DNA of 64,000 nt from Runella zeae DSM 19591 (GCF_000423565.1 NZ_KE384045.1:1-64000); one strand, 5' to 3'. Positions 34,308 through 43,654 are shown, numbered from the stretch's first letter. Numbers and translations are program-made. The notes: generated from the sequence alone by a model not told the origin.

Positions 34308-35171
34308 TTAGATTCTAAGCCAAGACTCAGGAAGTAGGTCTTTGGTATCAAATCGCCCCGAATGGAACCACTCCAGCGGGGCGATTACTATTTTATTGGG
34401 ATTGGGATTGAGCCAAGCGCCCCACCAGCTAAAGGTGCTGTTGGCGATGATGTGATGCTGACAAGAAGCCATCAGCCACAAGTCTTCGGGAGCAGAATGA
34501 GGCTCTACAAAATGGGTAGGATAGGAAAACGATAAATTGGCTTTGCACCATTCTATATCATCCGAAAATACAAATAAAGTAAAAGAAGAAGAGATTTGGG
34601 AGGTGAGCAAATCAAGCGCTCGGTGATAATAGTCTTGTGGGCAAGTACACAGATAAAGATTTGATTTGGAATAGTGTAGATAGTCTCCACGGCGTATATG
34701 TACACTTACGGCTAAAGTACTTTTGATTTTTTTTGACCAATTCTGATAAGCACCAGAAGGAGGAAATTGCATCACCAAATCTTCCCGGATAGTGGAGGCA
34801 ATGGGAGCGAAATATTTTTCGGATTGCCAGTATCCATCCAGATAGGTATTGTCGGGGATAGATAGTATAGAAGGTGCAAAGTGAAAATAAGGCTCTCGAT
34901 AATAATGGGTATGTAAATGTCTTGGAAGGTTTATTTTTGATAGCCAAGGCGAGAAAGTGCCTTTCAATGATTTGATTTCAGTTTTATTGGCAGCGGTAGC
35001 TTGGATATGAAATGCTTCCAATGCAAAACTACGATAAGTCCATTGATGAGAGTTGTCGAGGTAGGAGGTGTCAAATCTCAATTCAGTCTGATGCCGGAGA
35101 GCCAAATGCCTCCCCAAAGCATACTGAAAAAGTTGATTGCCCAGACCTCCTCGGAGTTTCGTGATAATCAT
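34308..35171 (-). CDS. GT11-family alpha-1,2-fucosyltransferase-like glycosyltransferase
   Basis: This 287-residue protein has N-terminal IITKLRGGLGNQLFQYALGR, the G-x-GNQ-x-FQYA signature of GT11. SVHIRRGDYL gives the conserved H-x-RRGDY of donor binding, and NSTFSWWGAWLN is the family's third motif. It would transfer fucose from GDP-fucose onto a cell-surface glycan in the cytoplasm. It overlaps the upstream GT4 gene by 4 bases (ATGA), so the two act in one glycan-assembly step. Length fits. Confidence 0.85.
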   Translation of the reverse strand: MIITKLRGGLGNQLFQYALGRHLALRHQTELRFDTSYLDNSHQWTYRSFALEAFHIQATAANKTEIKSLKGTFSPWLSKINLPRHLHTHYYREPYFHFAPSILSIPDNTYLDGYWQSEKYFAPIASTIREDLVMQFPPSGAYQNWSKKIKSTLAVSVHIRRGDYLHYSKSNLYLCTCPQDYYHRALDLLTSQISSSFTLFVFSDDIEWCKANLSFSYPTHFVEPHSAPEDLWLMASCQHHIIANSTFSWWGAWLNPNPNKIVIAPLEWFHSGRFDTKDLLPESWLRI

Positions 35172-36313
35172 GAGACTAATTTTTTTATTAATTCATCATA
35201 GGTCTTTATTACTTTTTGCCAATTATAGTCTGAGTGGAAGGCTTTCTTTCCAGCTTCACTCAATTGCATACGTTCTTGGGAATGTTGCAAGAGAAAAAAA
35301 ACTTGTTTTTTGAACTGCTCTGAAGTACGAAAACACATCCCACCTGCTAGCTCAGATACGCTTCCTACGTCTCTACATATGAAAGGAACCCCAGCTGCCA
35401 TCGAATCTAATAACACCAAAGGCTGAACTTCGGTGAAGGTAGCTGATACAAACAAAGTGGAGGCATGATAAGCGGCCTTTATATGTGATTGAGATAGTTT
35501 GTCAAAGATAAAGATAGTTTTGTTTAATTTTGTAGAAGCTAGTTTTTTTAGCTTTTTGGTATAGAAATTGACATGGCTTCCAATCAAAATCAAGGCAGTA
35601 TCTTCCAAATTCATCTCTAAAAACCACTTTATCAACTGATGTTGGCCTTTGGATTTCATGAAATTACTTACACAAAGGAGCATATTTGAGGTAGATATTC
35701 CGTAGTGTTGCTTAAAATTGAGGCTTGGAGGTATATCAAAATCAGGTTGGGCCGCATTCGGAATCACCGAAAAGTTTGGTAGTGAGAGGCGTTTGAACCA
35801 CACCACATCTGTCATGCGAAGTAGATCAGGTTTGTGGCTAAGAAAAACATAGTGGTCAAATTTTTTTAACTTTTCAGGAAAACGCCACGCCAATGGCCGA
35901 TTGATCAACCACCTTATCCATCCTTTCACGCCGGGAAGTATTAGATTGAGAGTGGTGCCATGACTTACCAAGACGGTCTTGCCCCTAATATGCTGCCACA
36001 AGGGCAATGCAAGTTCAGACACCCATGTTTCCCAACAATGAAAAAAGAAAATATCCGCATTTGACTCAAGCAAGTAGGTCTGATAATCTTTTTCTTGTTC
36101 GGTTTTGGGGCGAAGCGAAAATCTGCGGTAGTGGATAGGAAAATAGACAAGTTTGAAGGGGAATTTTGGCACCTGTTTTGACAAAGGTTGCGTGACGACC
36201 GTGACATCATACCCTAGTTGATGCAATCCAAAGGCGTGCTGAAATGCTACTTGGGCTATTCCATGCTGGGCTGGATAAAAATCAAAACTAGCAATAACAA
36301 TCTTGAGTGACAT
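35168..36313 (-). CDS. GT4-family glycosyltransferase
   Basis: This 381-residue protein is read from the ATG at 36313 (MSLKIVIASFDFYPAQHGIA), giving the usual Rossmann N-terminus with the GIAQVAF loop. The open frame extends 36 codons further upstream without likeness to the family. GT4 features: VSHGTTLNL, NAAQPDFDIPP for the donor side, and LFVSATFTEVQPLVLLDSMA in which the E-x-(7)-E motif is partly kept. It is a retaining transferase of a nucleotide-sugar. It pairs with the fucosyltransferase downstream by a 4-base overlap. Confidence 0.82.
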   Translation of the reverse strand: MSLKIVIASFDFYPAQHGIAQVAFQHAFGLHQLGYDVTVVTQPLSKQVPKFPFKLVYFPIHYRRFSLRPKTEQEKDYQTYLLESNADIFFFHCWETWVSELALPLWQHIRGKTVLVSHGTTLNLILPGVKGWIRWLINRPLAWRFPEKLKKFDHYVFLSHKPDLLRMTDVVWFKRLSLPNFSVIPNAAQPDFDIPPSLNFKQHYGISTSNMLLCVSNFMKSKGQHQLIKWFLEMNLEDTALILIGSHVNFYTKKLKKLASTKLNKTIFIFDKLSQSHIKAAYHASTLFVSATFTEVQPLVLLDSMAAGVPFICRDVGSVSELAGGMCFRTSEQFKKQVFFLLQHSQERMQLSEAGKKAFHSDYNWQKVIKTYDELIKKLVS

Positions 36314-36496
36314 AACGCAAAAGAGGAATAGAGTTTTGCTTTTGACCCACTTATTCAAGAAAAGCAACATAAATTTTATAAAATTTATGTGAGAAAGATA
36401 AATCGCTGTGCTACTACCCACCTTGTAGCATACCTACGAGTGGATACTTGTGATAAAAAAATCTTTCTTCTAGTTTTAGTTTGCGTTTAAAATGTG

Positions 36497-36504
36497 TACT
36501 TTTG
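36497..36504 (+). promoter_or_regulatory. Bacteroidota -7 box (TACTTTTG) upstream of rplS
   Basis: TACTTTTG matches TAnnTTTG and is followed by CGGGC; the leader to the rplS ATG would be about 75 bases. A clear TTG at -33 is not found at 19-21 bases. Confidence 0.5.
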
Positions 36505-36586
36505 CGGGCAATTTTTTGATAACTCGCTTTTTTGAATGACGGTTTGTGTCCGTCCGCTGAAAAAAGCACCAATTTAATTTACAACA

Positions 36587-36946
36587 ATGTCTAATGAGTT
36601 AATCAAGTTGGTTGATGCAGAATTCGCTGGAAAACGCGAAAGCATCCCTTCGTTTCAGGCAGGGGATACCCTCAATGTTCACCTTAAAATTATTGAAGGT
36701 ACCAAAGAGCGGATTCAGGTATTTACTGGAACCGTAATTCAACGCCGCAATGTAGGTGGAAGTGGAGAGACCTTTACTATCCGTAAAGTATCAAATGGAG
36801 TGGGTGTAGAGCGTATAATCCCTATTCTGTCACCAAGCATCGACAAAATCGAATTGGTACGTCAGGGTAGAGTACGTCGTGCTCGTTTGTTTTATCTTCG
36901 TGGTAAACAAGGCAAAGCCGCTCGTGTTAAAGAGAAAAAGAAATAA
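36587..36946 (+). CDS. rplS: 50S ribosomal protein L19
   Basis: This 119-residue protein has the L19 signature: [40 protein letters not shown] and [17 protein letters not shown], ending in the [16 protein letters not shown] tail. L19 lies at the 30S-50S interface. It stands alone, whereas in many bacteria it follows trmD. It has its own promoter and a good terminator. Length matches the family. Confidence 0.97.
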   Translation: MSNELIKLVDAEFAGKRESIPSFQAGDTLNVHLKIIEGTKERIQVFTGTVIQRRNVGGSGETFTIRKVSNGVGVERIIPILSPSIDKIELVRQGRVRRARLFYLRGKQGKAARVKEKKK

Positions 36947-36967
36947 TTTCTCAAAGCGAGTGGTTAT

Positions 36968-36998
36968 AAAAAAGCTGTCTTTTGAGGCGGCTTTTTTT
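36968..36998 (+). terminator. Intrinsic terminator of rplS
   Basis: AAAAAAGCTG (36968-36977) and CGGCTTTTTT (36988-36997) form a 10 bp stem with one G-T pair and a 10-base loop, with the T-run built into the 3' arm. Confidence 0.85.
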
Positions 36999-37005
36999 AT
37001 GTTTG

Positions 37006-37013
37006 TATTTTTG
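37006..37013 (+). promoter_or_regulatory. Bacteroidota -7 box (TATTTTTG) upstream of dapF
   Basis: TATTTTTG fits TAnnTTTG, with TTG 21 bases upstream (36982-36984), inside the rplS terminator. The dapF ATG is 26 bases downstream. Confidence 0.4.
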
Positions 37014-37038
37014 ATTTTATACCAAATAGCTTCTTCCA

Positions 37039-37833
37039 ATGCTGCCCGATAAATTTTCTATTAGATTTTCAAAGTACCAAGGTACAGGCAATGACTTTAT
37101 CATGATAGACGACCGTGATGAGCAGTTTCCTGTCGACAAAAACTTTATCGAATTTTTATGTCATCGCCGTTTTGGAATAGGTGCTGATGGCCTTATCTTA
37201 CTTCGCAATGCCGAAGGATATGATTTCAGAATGGTGTATTTCAACGCTGATGGAGGCGAAGGAAGTATGTGCGGCAATGGCGGGCGTTGTACCGTAAGAT
37301 TTGCCCAGGATTTGGGACTTTTTGAAGAAAATACGCTTTTCATTGCCGTAGACGGTGAGCACAAGGCCGTCGCGTGTGAAGAAGAGATTTTCTTAAAAAT
37401 GGGAGATGTGACAGGGGGGAGCCCAGATGGCAACGACTACTTTTTAAATACAGGCTCTCCTCACTATGTTACTTTTGTAGAAGCGGTAGAAGCGGTGGAT
37501 GTGGTGACCGAGGGTAAAAAAATACGCTACGGAGATGTATATGGCCCGAAAGGAGGAACCAATGTCAATTTTGTGCAAAACCTCGATGAGCAGACGCTCT
37601 ATGTACGTACTTATGAGCGAGGCGTAGAAGACGAAACCTACTCGTGTGGGACTGGTGTGACGGCCTGCGCTTTAGTAGCTCACAAACGATTTGGAATGAC
37701 TGAGCCTATCAATGTCAAAACCAAAGGAGGAGACCTCCGAGTCTCGTTTGTAGAAGATGAGACAGGCTTCAACAATATATATCTAATCGGACCTGCCGTC
37801 AAAGTATATGAAGGCGTTTTTGTGGTCGATTAA
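37039..37833 (+). CDS. dapF: Diaminopimelate epimerase
   Basis: This 264-residue enzyme has both catalytic Cys motifs: MCGNGGRCT (first Cys) and YSCGTGVTACA (second Cys), with the N-terminal YQGTGNDFIMIDDRD. It interconverts LL- and meso-diaminopimelate for peptidoglycan and lysine synthesis. It is a cytoplasmic homodimer with two alpha/beta halves. It is shorter than E. coli DapF by about 10 residues. The start at 37039 is the first ATG after a promoter-like box. Confidence 0.96.
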   Translation: MLPDKFSIRFSKYQGTGNDFIMIDDRDEQFPVDKNFIEFLCHRRFGIGADGLILLRNAEGYDFRMVYFNADGGEGSMCGNGGRCTVRFAQDLGLFEENTLFIAVDGEHKAVACEEEIFLKMGDVTGGSPDGNDYFLNTGSPHYVTFVEAVEAVDVVTEGKKIRYGDVYGPKGGTNVNFVQNLDEQTLYVRTYERGVEDETYSCGTGVTACALVAHKRFGMTEPINVKTKGGDLRVSFVEDETGFNNIYLIGPAVKVYEGVFVVD

Positions 37834-37836
37834 GAT

Positions 37837-38142
37837 TCAATCTTCCACTTCCAAAATACCCCCTTGGAGGTGGAAAATTGACTTTGTTTGTAATTCCTCC
37901 GCACGGCAGTAGTCTTTTGCTGCTACTTTCGAGCGCGTGCCATTGGTGCATACTACGATGATATTTTGGAAGGGTACCACCTCTTTTCGTCGCTCTCGAA
38001 TGTCGGCCAGTGGAATATTAATCCCTCCTATATTAAACTCCTCAAACTCCCAAGGCTCGCGCACATCTACAACGACAGTTTGGGGATGTTGGGCCAGAAT
38101 TTCTAAAGTAGCTAGCGAAATATCTTGATAAACAATACTCAT
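37837..38142 (-). CDS. Rhodanese-domain sulfurtransferase
   Basis: This 101-residue single rhodanese domain is read from the ATG at 38142. The open frame extends 8 residues further into the upstream gene and is not needed. VVVDVREPWEFEEFNIGG and IPLADIRERR are the typical CH2A/CH2B stretches, and the active-site loop is VVCTNGTRSKVAA with the catalytic Cys and a six-residue loop, as in sulfurtransferases rather than phosphatases. It transfers sulfane sulfur; the acceptor is unknown. It overlaps the end of the PDZ-hydrolase gene by 4 bases (ATGA). Confidence 0.88.
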   Translation of the reverse strand: MSIVYQDISLATLEILAQHPQTVVVDVREPWEFEEFNIGGINIPLADIRERRKEVVPFQNIIVVCTNGTRSKVAAKDYCRAEELQTKSIFHLQGGILEVED

Positions 38143-39521
38143 TGCTGCTGCTGTTGTTTCATCCACTTAACAGTTACATCCACAATTTCGTGGTTAAAAT
38201 TTTGCTCAATGTGCCGGGTGTATTTTTTACTTTGGATGAGTTTGTAATACTCTTCAAAAGACTGTATTTTCCCAAACCAGTGGTCACTATTTTTGATGAG
38301 TTGATAGCTACCTTTGTCTCCCAAAACTTCATTTACAAGCTGAGCAATATTTTGGGCAGATTCTGGACTCATGGCCTTTTCGTCAAACTCCCCATGCAGA
38401 GATAAGGTAGGAGTAGCTGCTTCTATCCATGCCTGAGTGATGTTTTGCTGATTGAGTTCAGGAAAAAAGAGTGCTGCTTTGCCAAAAAATGTTCCTCTGT
38501 AGTATTGTAGTGGATTTTCTTTAGAAGTAAGAATCGCTTCAAAATCTGGATTTTGGATTAAATCACTTACGCTTTTGTTTTGGACGAGCCATTCAAAAAG
38601 CAAGGGTGTGACCATGCGAGTCGTGGCGTCAATAGCTTGGAGAGATTCCTTATGAAGCAGAGGCTGTTTTCTGAAAACATCAATCATGTGTTCAAACCAA
38701 GGTTTGGTAGTACTACCATAAACCATGATACCACGCGGCTTATTAGGGGCTTGAGCTGCTAGGAGAGGGGCAATCGAGCCACCTACACCATGTCCAAAAA
38801 TAAAGGCTTGGGTACTATCTACAAAAGATAGTTTTTTGAACGTAGTAAAAGCATTTTGAAAAGCAGAAAGCTCTTCTTGAAAACTCAACCGAGAGCAATC
38901 TTTTGTTCCTTGGCTTTCACCAATTCCGGGTTTTTCAACCCTAAACACCACATAACCAGCCTTTACCCAGCCATCAATAAGCTTTTTGACAGGAGATAAA
39001 GAATCTTTAGAAAAGTCGATAGAGCTACACTCGTAGTCTTGAATATAAAATATAGCAGGAAAACGAGCCGCCCCGTATGGCTTATGGATAAGGGTACGTA
39101 AATAACCTCGATTGTACGCCATTTCTTCGTATCTTACCTCTCCTTTTGATGATTCTTTTCGACCCGCTACCACCTGTCCGACGACTCTATTTTTACGACG
39201 TCCTCTGATGTATGTAATCGAAATAGGTTCGTTTTCGTAGATGCTTTTTTCTAATTTCTGAAAATCATATAAGTAAAGAGAGTCGATATTGTTGACAGCC
39301 ACTAAAATATCATTGACTTGAATACCCAACGCCGCAGCGGTGAGACCTGGCGTAACGGATTTTACCCAAATTCCCCTGGTTTCTAGTACACGTTCTTCGG
39401 CCAACAAAGAATCAGATGCTTCGACGTATTGAATTCCGAGGGAACCTTTGTGCCTTAAATGCTGAGCTAGTACTGTAAAACCTGTCAGAAATAAGAGAAA
39501 AAATAATAAACTAAAACGCAT
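38139..39521 (-). CDS. Secreted PDZ plus alpha/beta-hydrolase protein, nucleophile Ser replaced by Gly
   Basis: This 460-residue protein is read from the ATG at 39521, with signal peptide MRFSLLFFLLFLTGFTVLAQ. A PDZ domain lies at about 40-110 (GIWVKSVTPGLTAAALGIQV, NDILVAVNNIDSL). An alpha/beta-hydrolase domain follows at about 140-440. The elbow reads IFGHGVGGSIAP, where the family has G-x-S-x-G, so the nucleophilic Ser position is Gly. The acid (HGEFDEKAM) and His (NSDHWFG) remain. Likely a non-catalytic or altered-mechanism scaffold, or Ser two positions later could serve. It is secreted and faces the periplasm. Confidence 0.8.
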   Translation of the reverse strand: MRFSLLFFLLFLTGFTVLAQHLRHKGSLGIQYVEASDSLLAEERVLETRGIWVKSVTPGLTAAALGIQVNDILVAVNNIDSLYLYDFQKLEKSIYENEPISITYIRGRRKNRVVGQVVAGRKESSKGEVRYEEMAYNRGYLRTLIHKPYGAARFPAIFYIQDYECSSIDFSKDSLSPVKKLIDGWVKAGYVVFRVEKPGIGESQGTKDCSRLSFQEELSAFQNAFTTFKKLSFVDSTQAFIFGHGVGGSIAPLLAAQAPNKPRGIMVYGSTTKPWFEHMIDVFRKQPLLHKESLQAIDATTRMVTPLLFEWLVQNKSVSDLIQNPDFEAILTSKENPLQYYRGTFFGKAALFFPELNQQNITQAWIEAATPTLSLHGEFDEKAMSPESAQNIAQLVNEVLGDKGSYQLIKNSDHWFGKIQSFEEYYKLIQSKKYTRHIEQNFNHEIVDVTVKWMKQQQQQ

Positions 39522-39605
39522 CTGATTGGAAATTTTAATCGTTGATAGGCATATAGATTGCGACTGTTTTGTAACTTCTAACAACAGTGACATTGATAGG
39601 GTTTA

Positions 39606-39998
39606 TTACAAAGGTTGTGCCTGAAAAGTGATTTCGGAGAGCAAACCTACAGAATTGAACCTCAAAATTAGTTTTTGAGCGTTGGATTTTTGAGCGATGT
39701 CGTTGCAATGAGGCCCTTTTTCTAAAAAATAGACATAAAATTTTTGGTCTCTTCCCGCCAACTGATTAATGTCTGGACGGCCAAACATCCTGCCTACTTC
39801 TTCAATATGCTTTCCTAAAAGTTTATCTTGGGTTTGTTTTAAGTCATTTTCAAGCCCTTTTCTGACGTCATTGCACCCGCCTCGGTCACTTCTCCATTTT
39901 ACTAAATCTAAATTCCCGAATTTGTCGGGGGCAGAACTACATCCTACCCAAATAGATGACAAAAAGAAAGAAAAAACTAAAATACGTAGATGTTTCAT
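39606..39998 (-). CDS. Small lipoprotein, unknown function
   Basis: This 130-residue protein has a lipobox SSIWVGCSSAPD. The mature part has a helix with DLKQTQDKLLGKHIEEVGRM, then FGRPDINQLAGRDQKFYVYF and LILRFNSVGLLSEITF. The arrangement, a short helix followed by FGxPD and a three-strand sheet, resembles the SmpA/OmlA-like (BamE) fold. The specific role is not known. It sits between an M28 peptidase and the PDZ-hydrolase on the same strand. Confidence 0.7.
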   Translation of the reverse strand: MKHLRILVFSFFLSSIWVGCSSAPDKFGNLDLVKWRSDRGGCNDVRKGLENDLKQTQDKLLGKHIEEVGRMFGRPDINQLAGRDQKFYVYFLEKGPHCNDIAQKSNAQKLILRFNSVGLLSEITFQAQPL

Positions 39999-40009
39999 GA
40001 CAGCGGAGA

Positions 40010-41008
40010 TTAAGATTCTTGATATAATGCTTGCAGCAATACCTGTCCTACCGCTTTCAAAGTAGCGGGATCGATATTGCGCATATCATCTTCATGGGTA
40101 TGCCAATCTTCAAAAAAAGTTTTTTGAGGATTATTGAGTTGAAGGTGGATAATATCAACCATCGGAATCTTCGCAGTTTCGTTGACGGGCAGGTGGTCGT
40201 CAGTAATGGCCGAACCGTCTTGTTGGATAAAATACGAACTATACCCAAGTTGACTGGCTAGATTCCATAGGTTTTGGGTGATTTCGCCAGCGTATTGTTT
40301 TGAAAATGCTTCTTTGGGAAATGTCGCTCCTTTAGCACCCACCATGTCGAGCAATACGCCATAATAGGCAGAATAGTTAGGAACATGCTTATTGGCGGCC
40401 CAATATTGAGAACCTAGACAAAATCCCGTGAATTTGTCTTTGGCAACGGCTGAGTTACCGCCGTCTTCTACATCAAAGAAGATAAAGTCAATTCCCACGG
40501 TAGGTTTTTGATTGGTTTGTTGAATCGTACGAGCAAGTTCGAGCAAAACCCCCACACCACTTGCCCCGTCGTTGGCTCCATCGATAGCACCTTGCTTATT
40601 GGTAGGGTCTTCGTCGGCCACTGGTCGGCTATCCCAATGCGAAGCCAACAAGATACGCTTAGGAGCCTGTGGATTGATAGTACCAATGATATTACGGGCG
40701 TTGAGTTTGCGACCGTCGTAGTTGGTAGCCGTAAACTTCTGCTCAATGACACTGCAGCCCAACCTTTTCAGCTCGGCTACTAAATAATCCCCACAGCGAG
40801 TATGAGCAGTGGAGTTGGGGATGCGAGGGCCAAACTTGACTTGTTTTTCTACAAAAACATAAGCTGAATCACCACTAAAATCAGGTGTCTTGACAAGGGT
40901 AGAAGAGGTTTCGCTTTCGGTGGTTTGCTCGGAAGAGGTATTGGTTTTGCAATTCCAGAGAAGACTAAAAAAAGTGAGGATGATAAGTGCTTTATAGAAT
41001 CTGTTCAT
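40010..41008 (-). CDS. M28-family Zn peptidase / glutaminyl-cyclase-like lipoprotein
   Basis: This 332-residue lipoprotein has Cys in the lipobox SLLWNCKTNTS. The five metal or catalytic positions are visible: ASHWDSRPV, DGANDGASGVGVLLELAR, DFIFFDVEDGG, LLDMVGAKGA and DWHTHEDDM. The last His motif and single-metal pattern fit the glutaminyl-peptide cyclotransferase subgroup of M28. It would act on N-terminal Gln of secreted peptides in the periplasm or at the surface. It probably shares a transcript with the small lipoprotein gene 11 bases downstream. Confidence 0.85.
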   Translation of the reverse strand: MNRFYKALIILTFFSLLWNCKTNTSSEQTTESETSSTLVKTPDFSGDSAYVFVEKQVKFGPRIPNSTAHTRCGDYLVAELKRLGCSVIEQKFTATNYDGRKLNARNIIGTINPQAPKRILLASHWDSRPVADEDPTNKQGAIDGANDGASGVGVLLELARTIQQTNQKPTVGIDFIFFDVEDGGNSAVAKDKFTGFCLGSQYWAANKHVPNYSAYYGVLLDMVGAKGATFPKEAFSKQYAGEITQNLWNLASQLGYSSYFIQQDGSAITDDHLPVNETAKIPMVDIIHLQLNNPQKTFFEDWHTHEDDMRNIDPATLKAVGQVLLQALYQES

Positions 41009-41222
41009 GATTTTAATGTTGGAAGCGACAAAATTATGGGTTTATCGTTTAGATAAAATTCCAAATAACTAACTTATGTTTTTGATTAACGTCGAATGAG
41101 CGATAGATATTTGGCGTATGAGAAATAACAGTGAAGTTGGGTTTGTGAGTTATGGAGTTGATAAACAGTATATTATAGTGTGATTAAAGAAAAAAGATAA
41201 TGTTTGTCACCAATCAAATAAA

Positions 41223-41260
41223 AAAAGCTACGAATCAACATTGATAGATTCGTAGCTTTT
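41223..41260 (-). terminator. Terminator of the lipoprotein gene at 41278-41775
   Basis: AAAAGCTACGAATC (41223-41236) pairs perfectly with GATTCGTAGCTTTT (41247-41260), 14 bp, 10-base loop. On the minus strand it is followed by TTTATTTGATT. It stands 18 bases after the gene's stop. Confidence 0.85.
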
Positions 41261-41277
41261 AAAAAAAAACAAAAAAA

Positions 41278-41775
41278 TTATTGGGCTTTTTTGCCAGTTA
41301 CTCTAAATGTATAAGTGTAGGCGCGACCAGTGCTGTCTTTAGCATTCACAATATCATCAAGAGCGATAGTGCCGCCGCCTATAGTACCACTTTTTGCACC
41401 TGCGTTGAACATATCAAAAATCGCTGAGTTAGACTCGTTTTTTTTGAGTTCAATACTGCTGTACACATCGGTATTTTTATCGGTAGTTCCGTCGGTATAT
41501 TTTGCAGTTTCAATATAAGAAATCGTAACTACGTTCGAAGAGGTTTTAGAGACATCTAATATTGCACTCAATTCACCACCTGTGCCTTTGAAGGGTAAGA
41601 CGTAGCTCTGGGATTCTTCAACAGGTGAATCATTGTATTTGAAAGCGATAGTTATTTTATCAACGTTGTATGTCCCAATTACCTGCTCCGCAGGCTCAGG
41701 TTCTGGTTCGGATTTAGAACACCCCCCCAAGAGTGCTACTGAGACAAATAAAAATGCGTACAGATGTTTTTTCAT
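41278..41775 (-). CDS. Lipoprotein with beta-rich mature domain, unknown function
   Basis: This 165-residue protein has a signal MKKHLYAFLFVSVALLGGCS with lipobox LGGC and a short Pro/Glu linker (EPEPEPAE). The rest is a single beta-sandwich/lipocalin-like domain. Such small lipoproteins are common in Bacteroidota envelopes. No functional motif is visible. It has its own terminator, and the upstream gap of about 155 bases is AT-rich. Confidence 0.7.
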   Translation of the reverse strand: MKKHLYAFLFVSVALLGGCSKSEPEPEPAEQVIGTYNVDKITIAFKYNDSPVEESQSYVLPFKGTGGELSAILDVSKTSSNVVTISYIETAKYTDGTTDKNTDVYSSIELKKNESNSAIFDMFNAGAKSGTIGGGTIALDDIVNAKDSTGRAYTYTFRVTGKKAQ

Positions 41776-41930
41776 GGAATTTGTGTGTTAAATGTGGGAT
41801 TGGAGTGTTTGGCAAAGTTATTCCCCCAAAAATAGGGAGGTTTGTAAAAAAACTTACAATTGTAAAGAAAAACCCTAGCAAAATATTAAATCTTTGTAAA
41901 AATTGCAAGTGTCGTGATGCATTTTTCTAT

Positions 41931-42560
41931 CTAAGCTTTGGTGGGAGGCCAATAGTCATATTGGGCGTATTGGGCTGCTTCATTGGCTAGTTCTTCCCCG
42001 AGTAGTTTACTGACTACGTAGTAGGACATATCGATTCCTGCGGATACACCTGCCGACAAAATCACCTTGCCATTGTCAATGTATCTAATGTTTTCTATTA
42101 CTTCGATATGGGGTGAAATAGCTCTTAGACCCTCCAGTGCTTTAAAATGAGTAGTGGCTTTTAGCCCTTCCAATACCCCCGCTTGTCCCAAGATAAGCGC
42201 CCCTGTACAGACAGAAAGTGAGAGCTCAGCAAAGTTGGCTTGTTTTTGTACCCATTCTAGCACTACAGGGTTGTGCATTTCGCGTCGGCTACCAAAAGGC
42301 GTACCATCCGCCCGATAACCACCCCCACCCGGCACCAGAAAAATAGGTGCCAAAGGACAATCTTCGAGTAAGTAATCGGGAATGATAGTGAGGCCATTGC
42401 GGGCTATGATTGGGGATTTCTCGGCTACGGTAAAGACATTGAAGGGCTTTTGGGGAAGTGTGCGTAAGCCCGCAACGCTAAATACCTCGTAAGGCCCCGC
42501 AAAATCAAGAACCTCTACATCGTCAAATAAAAATATGGCAACATCTCTAGTCGTAGACAT
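41931..42560 (-). CDS. DJ-1/PfpI-family protein
   Basis: This 209-residue protein has the DJ-1/PfpI nucleophile elbow LSVCTGALILGQAGVLEG with the conserved Cys, and an N-terminal VAIFLFDDVEVLDFAGPYEV typical of the isonitrile-hydratase/transcription-regulator subgroup (GAT1_PfpI). It lacks an AraC-type DNA-binding domain, so it is the stand-alone enzyme type. It may act as isonitrile hydratase or a glyoxalase-type enzyme. The EamA gene lies 7 bases upstream, probably in the same operon. Confidence 0.82.
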   Translation of the reverse strand: MSTTRDVAIFLFDDVEVLDFAGPYEVFSVAGLRTLPQKPFNVFTVAEKSPIIARNGLTIIPDYLLEDCPLAPIFLVPGGGGYRADGTPFGSRREMHNPVVLEWVQKQANFAELSLSVCTGALILGQAGVLEGLKATTHFKALEGLRAISPHIEVIENIRYIDNGKVILSAGVSAGIDMSYYVVSKLLGEELANEAAQYAQYDYWPPTKA

Positions 42561-42567
42561 AAGTCTT

Positions 42568-43488
42568 TTAGGTTTCTATGGTTTTTGGTTTACGAACAAA
42601 TTTACGACCTAATGTAATCAAAACAACCCCCGCAAGTACTACCAATGACGCGATAAGCGAACGGCTGCTTAGTTTTTCGTTGACAAAGATCCACCCTAAA
42701 ATCATCGCTACTACCGGATTGACATACGCATAAGTAGCCGTAAGGGTAGGAGGAGCATGATGCAGCAGCCACACATAAGCCGAATAACCTACAAATGACC
42801 CCATAATAATTAAATAAGCTAGGGCAAGGTAGGTTTGGGTAGTCATCAATGATAAAGTAGAAAATGCCTGTGGCTCCAACCACAAACTCATCAGCAGCGA
42901 AAATATACCCCCACCAAGCATCTGAATAGCCGTAGTCTGCATTTGAGGGGGCATGTCAAGGTAGGGGGATTGTAATGAACCCCACGCCCAAGTAATAGAG
43001 CCAATAAAAACCAAACTAGCAGGAAAAAGCGGGATTTCTTGGTTTTTGATTTGTCCCAAAGGATTGAGTAAAATATACATTCCTACCAAACCCACCGCCA
43101 ATCCTAAAAGGGTAAGCCAGGAGGGTTTTTGTTTTGAAAAAAAATAATAATCCAAACCTACTATCCATCCGGGCAAGGTGGCTACCAGTAGCGCTACCAT
43201 ACCGGTAGGCATAAAACCAATAGCATATGCAACGGCACAATTGCCAATACCACTCAACAACAACCCAACCCAAGCCGCAGAAAGCCACTGCTTTAGGGAG
43301 GGTATAGAGTATCCACGCAGAAGTGTAAATAAGAAAAACAAAATACCCCCCACCAAAAAACGAATTGAGTTGGTTAGAAGAGGTGGAAGGGTTTGGATGG
43401 CATACCGTACGCCTAAAAAAGTGGAACCCCATACGATATATACCAATAGTAGATTGAGCCAAAGCTTGGCAGAAGATGACGATTTCAT
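42568..43488 (-). CDS. EamA/DMT-superfamily transporter
   Basis: This 306-residue protein has ten membrane helices in two EamA halves; first half begins LLLVYIVWGSTFLGVRYAI, second half holds ILGWIFVNEKLSSRSL near the end. The family exports amino acids, sugars or metabolites; the substrate is not known. It lies 7 bases upstream of the DJ-1/PfpI gene on the same strand. Confidence 0.87.
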   Translation of the reverse strand: MKSSSSAKLWLNLLLVYIVWGSTFLGVRYAIQTLPPLLTNSIRFLVGGILFFLFTLLRGYSIPSLKQWLSAAWVGLLLSGIGNCAVAYAIGFMPTGMVALLVATLPGWIVGLDYYFFSKQKPSWLTLLGLAVGLVGMYILLNPLGQIKNQEIPLFPASLVFIGSITWAWGSLQSPYLDMPPQMQTTAIQMLGGGIFSLLMSLWLEPQAFSTLSLMTTQTYLALAYLIIMGSFVGYSAYVWLLHHAPPTLTATYAYVNPVVAMILGWIFVNEKLSSRSLIASLVVLAGVVLITLGRKFVRKPKTIET

Positions 43489-43654
43489 GTCACAAAAGTA
43501 CTACAAATGTGCTTGGTTTGGGGAAAACAGTGTTTTTACCTTCGCCCATACCTTCGAAAATACCTTTGCTAGAGATTGTACTTAAAATCTATTCCATTAA
43601 TCAACTTTTATGAGAGTAGAGAGGTTATTGTATTATACAAAAGAAATCTGTATC

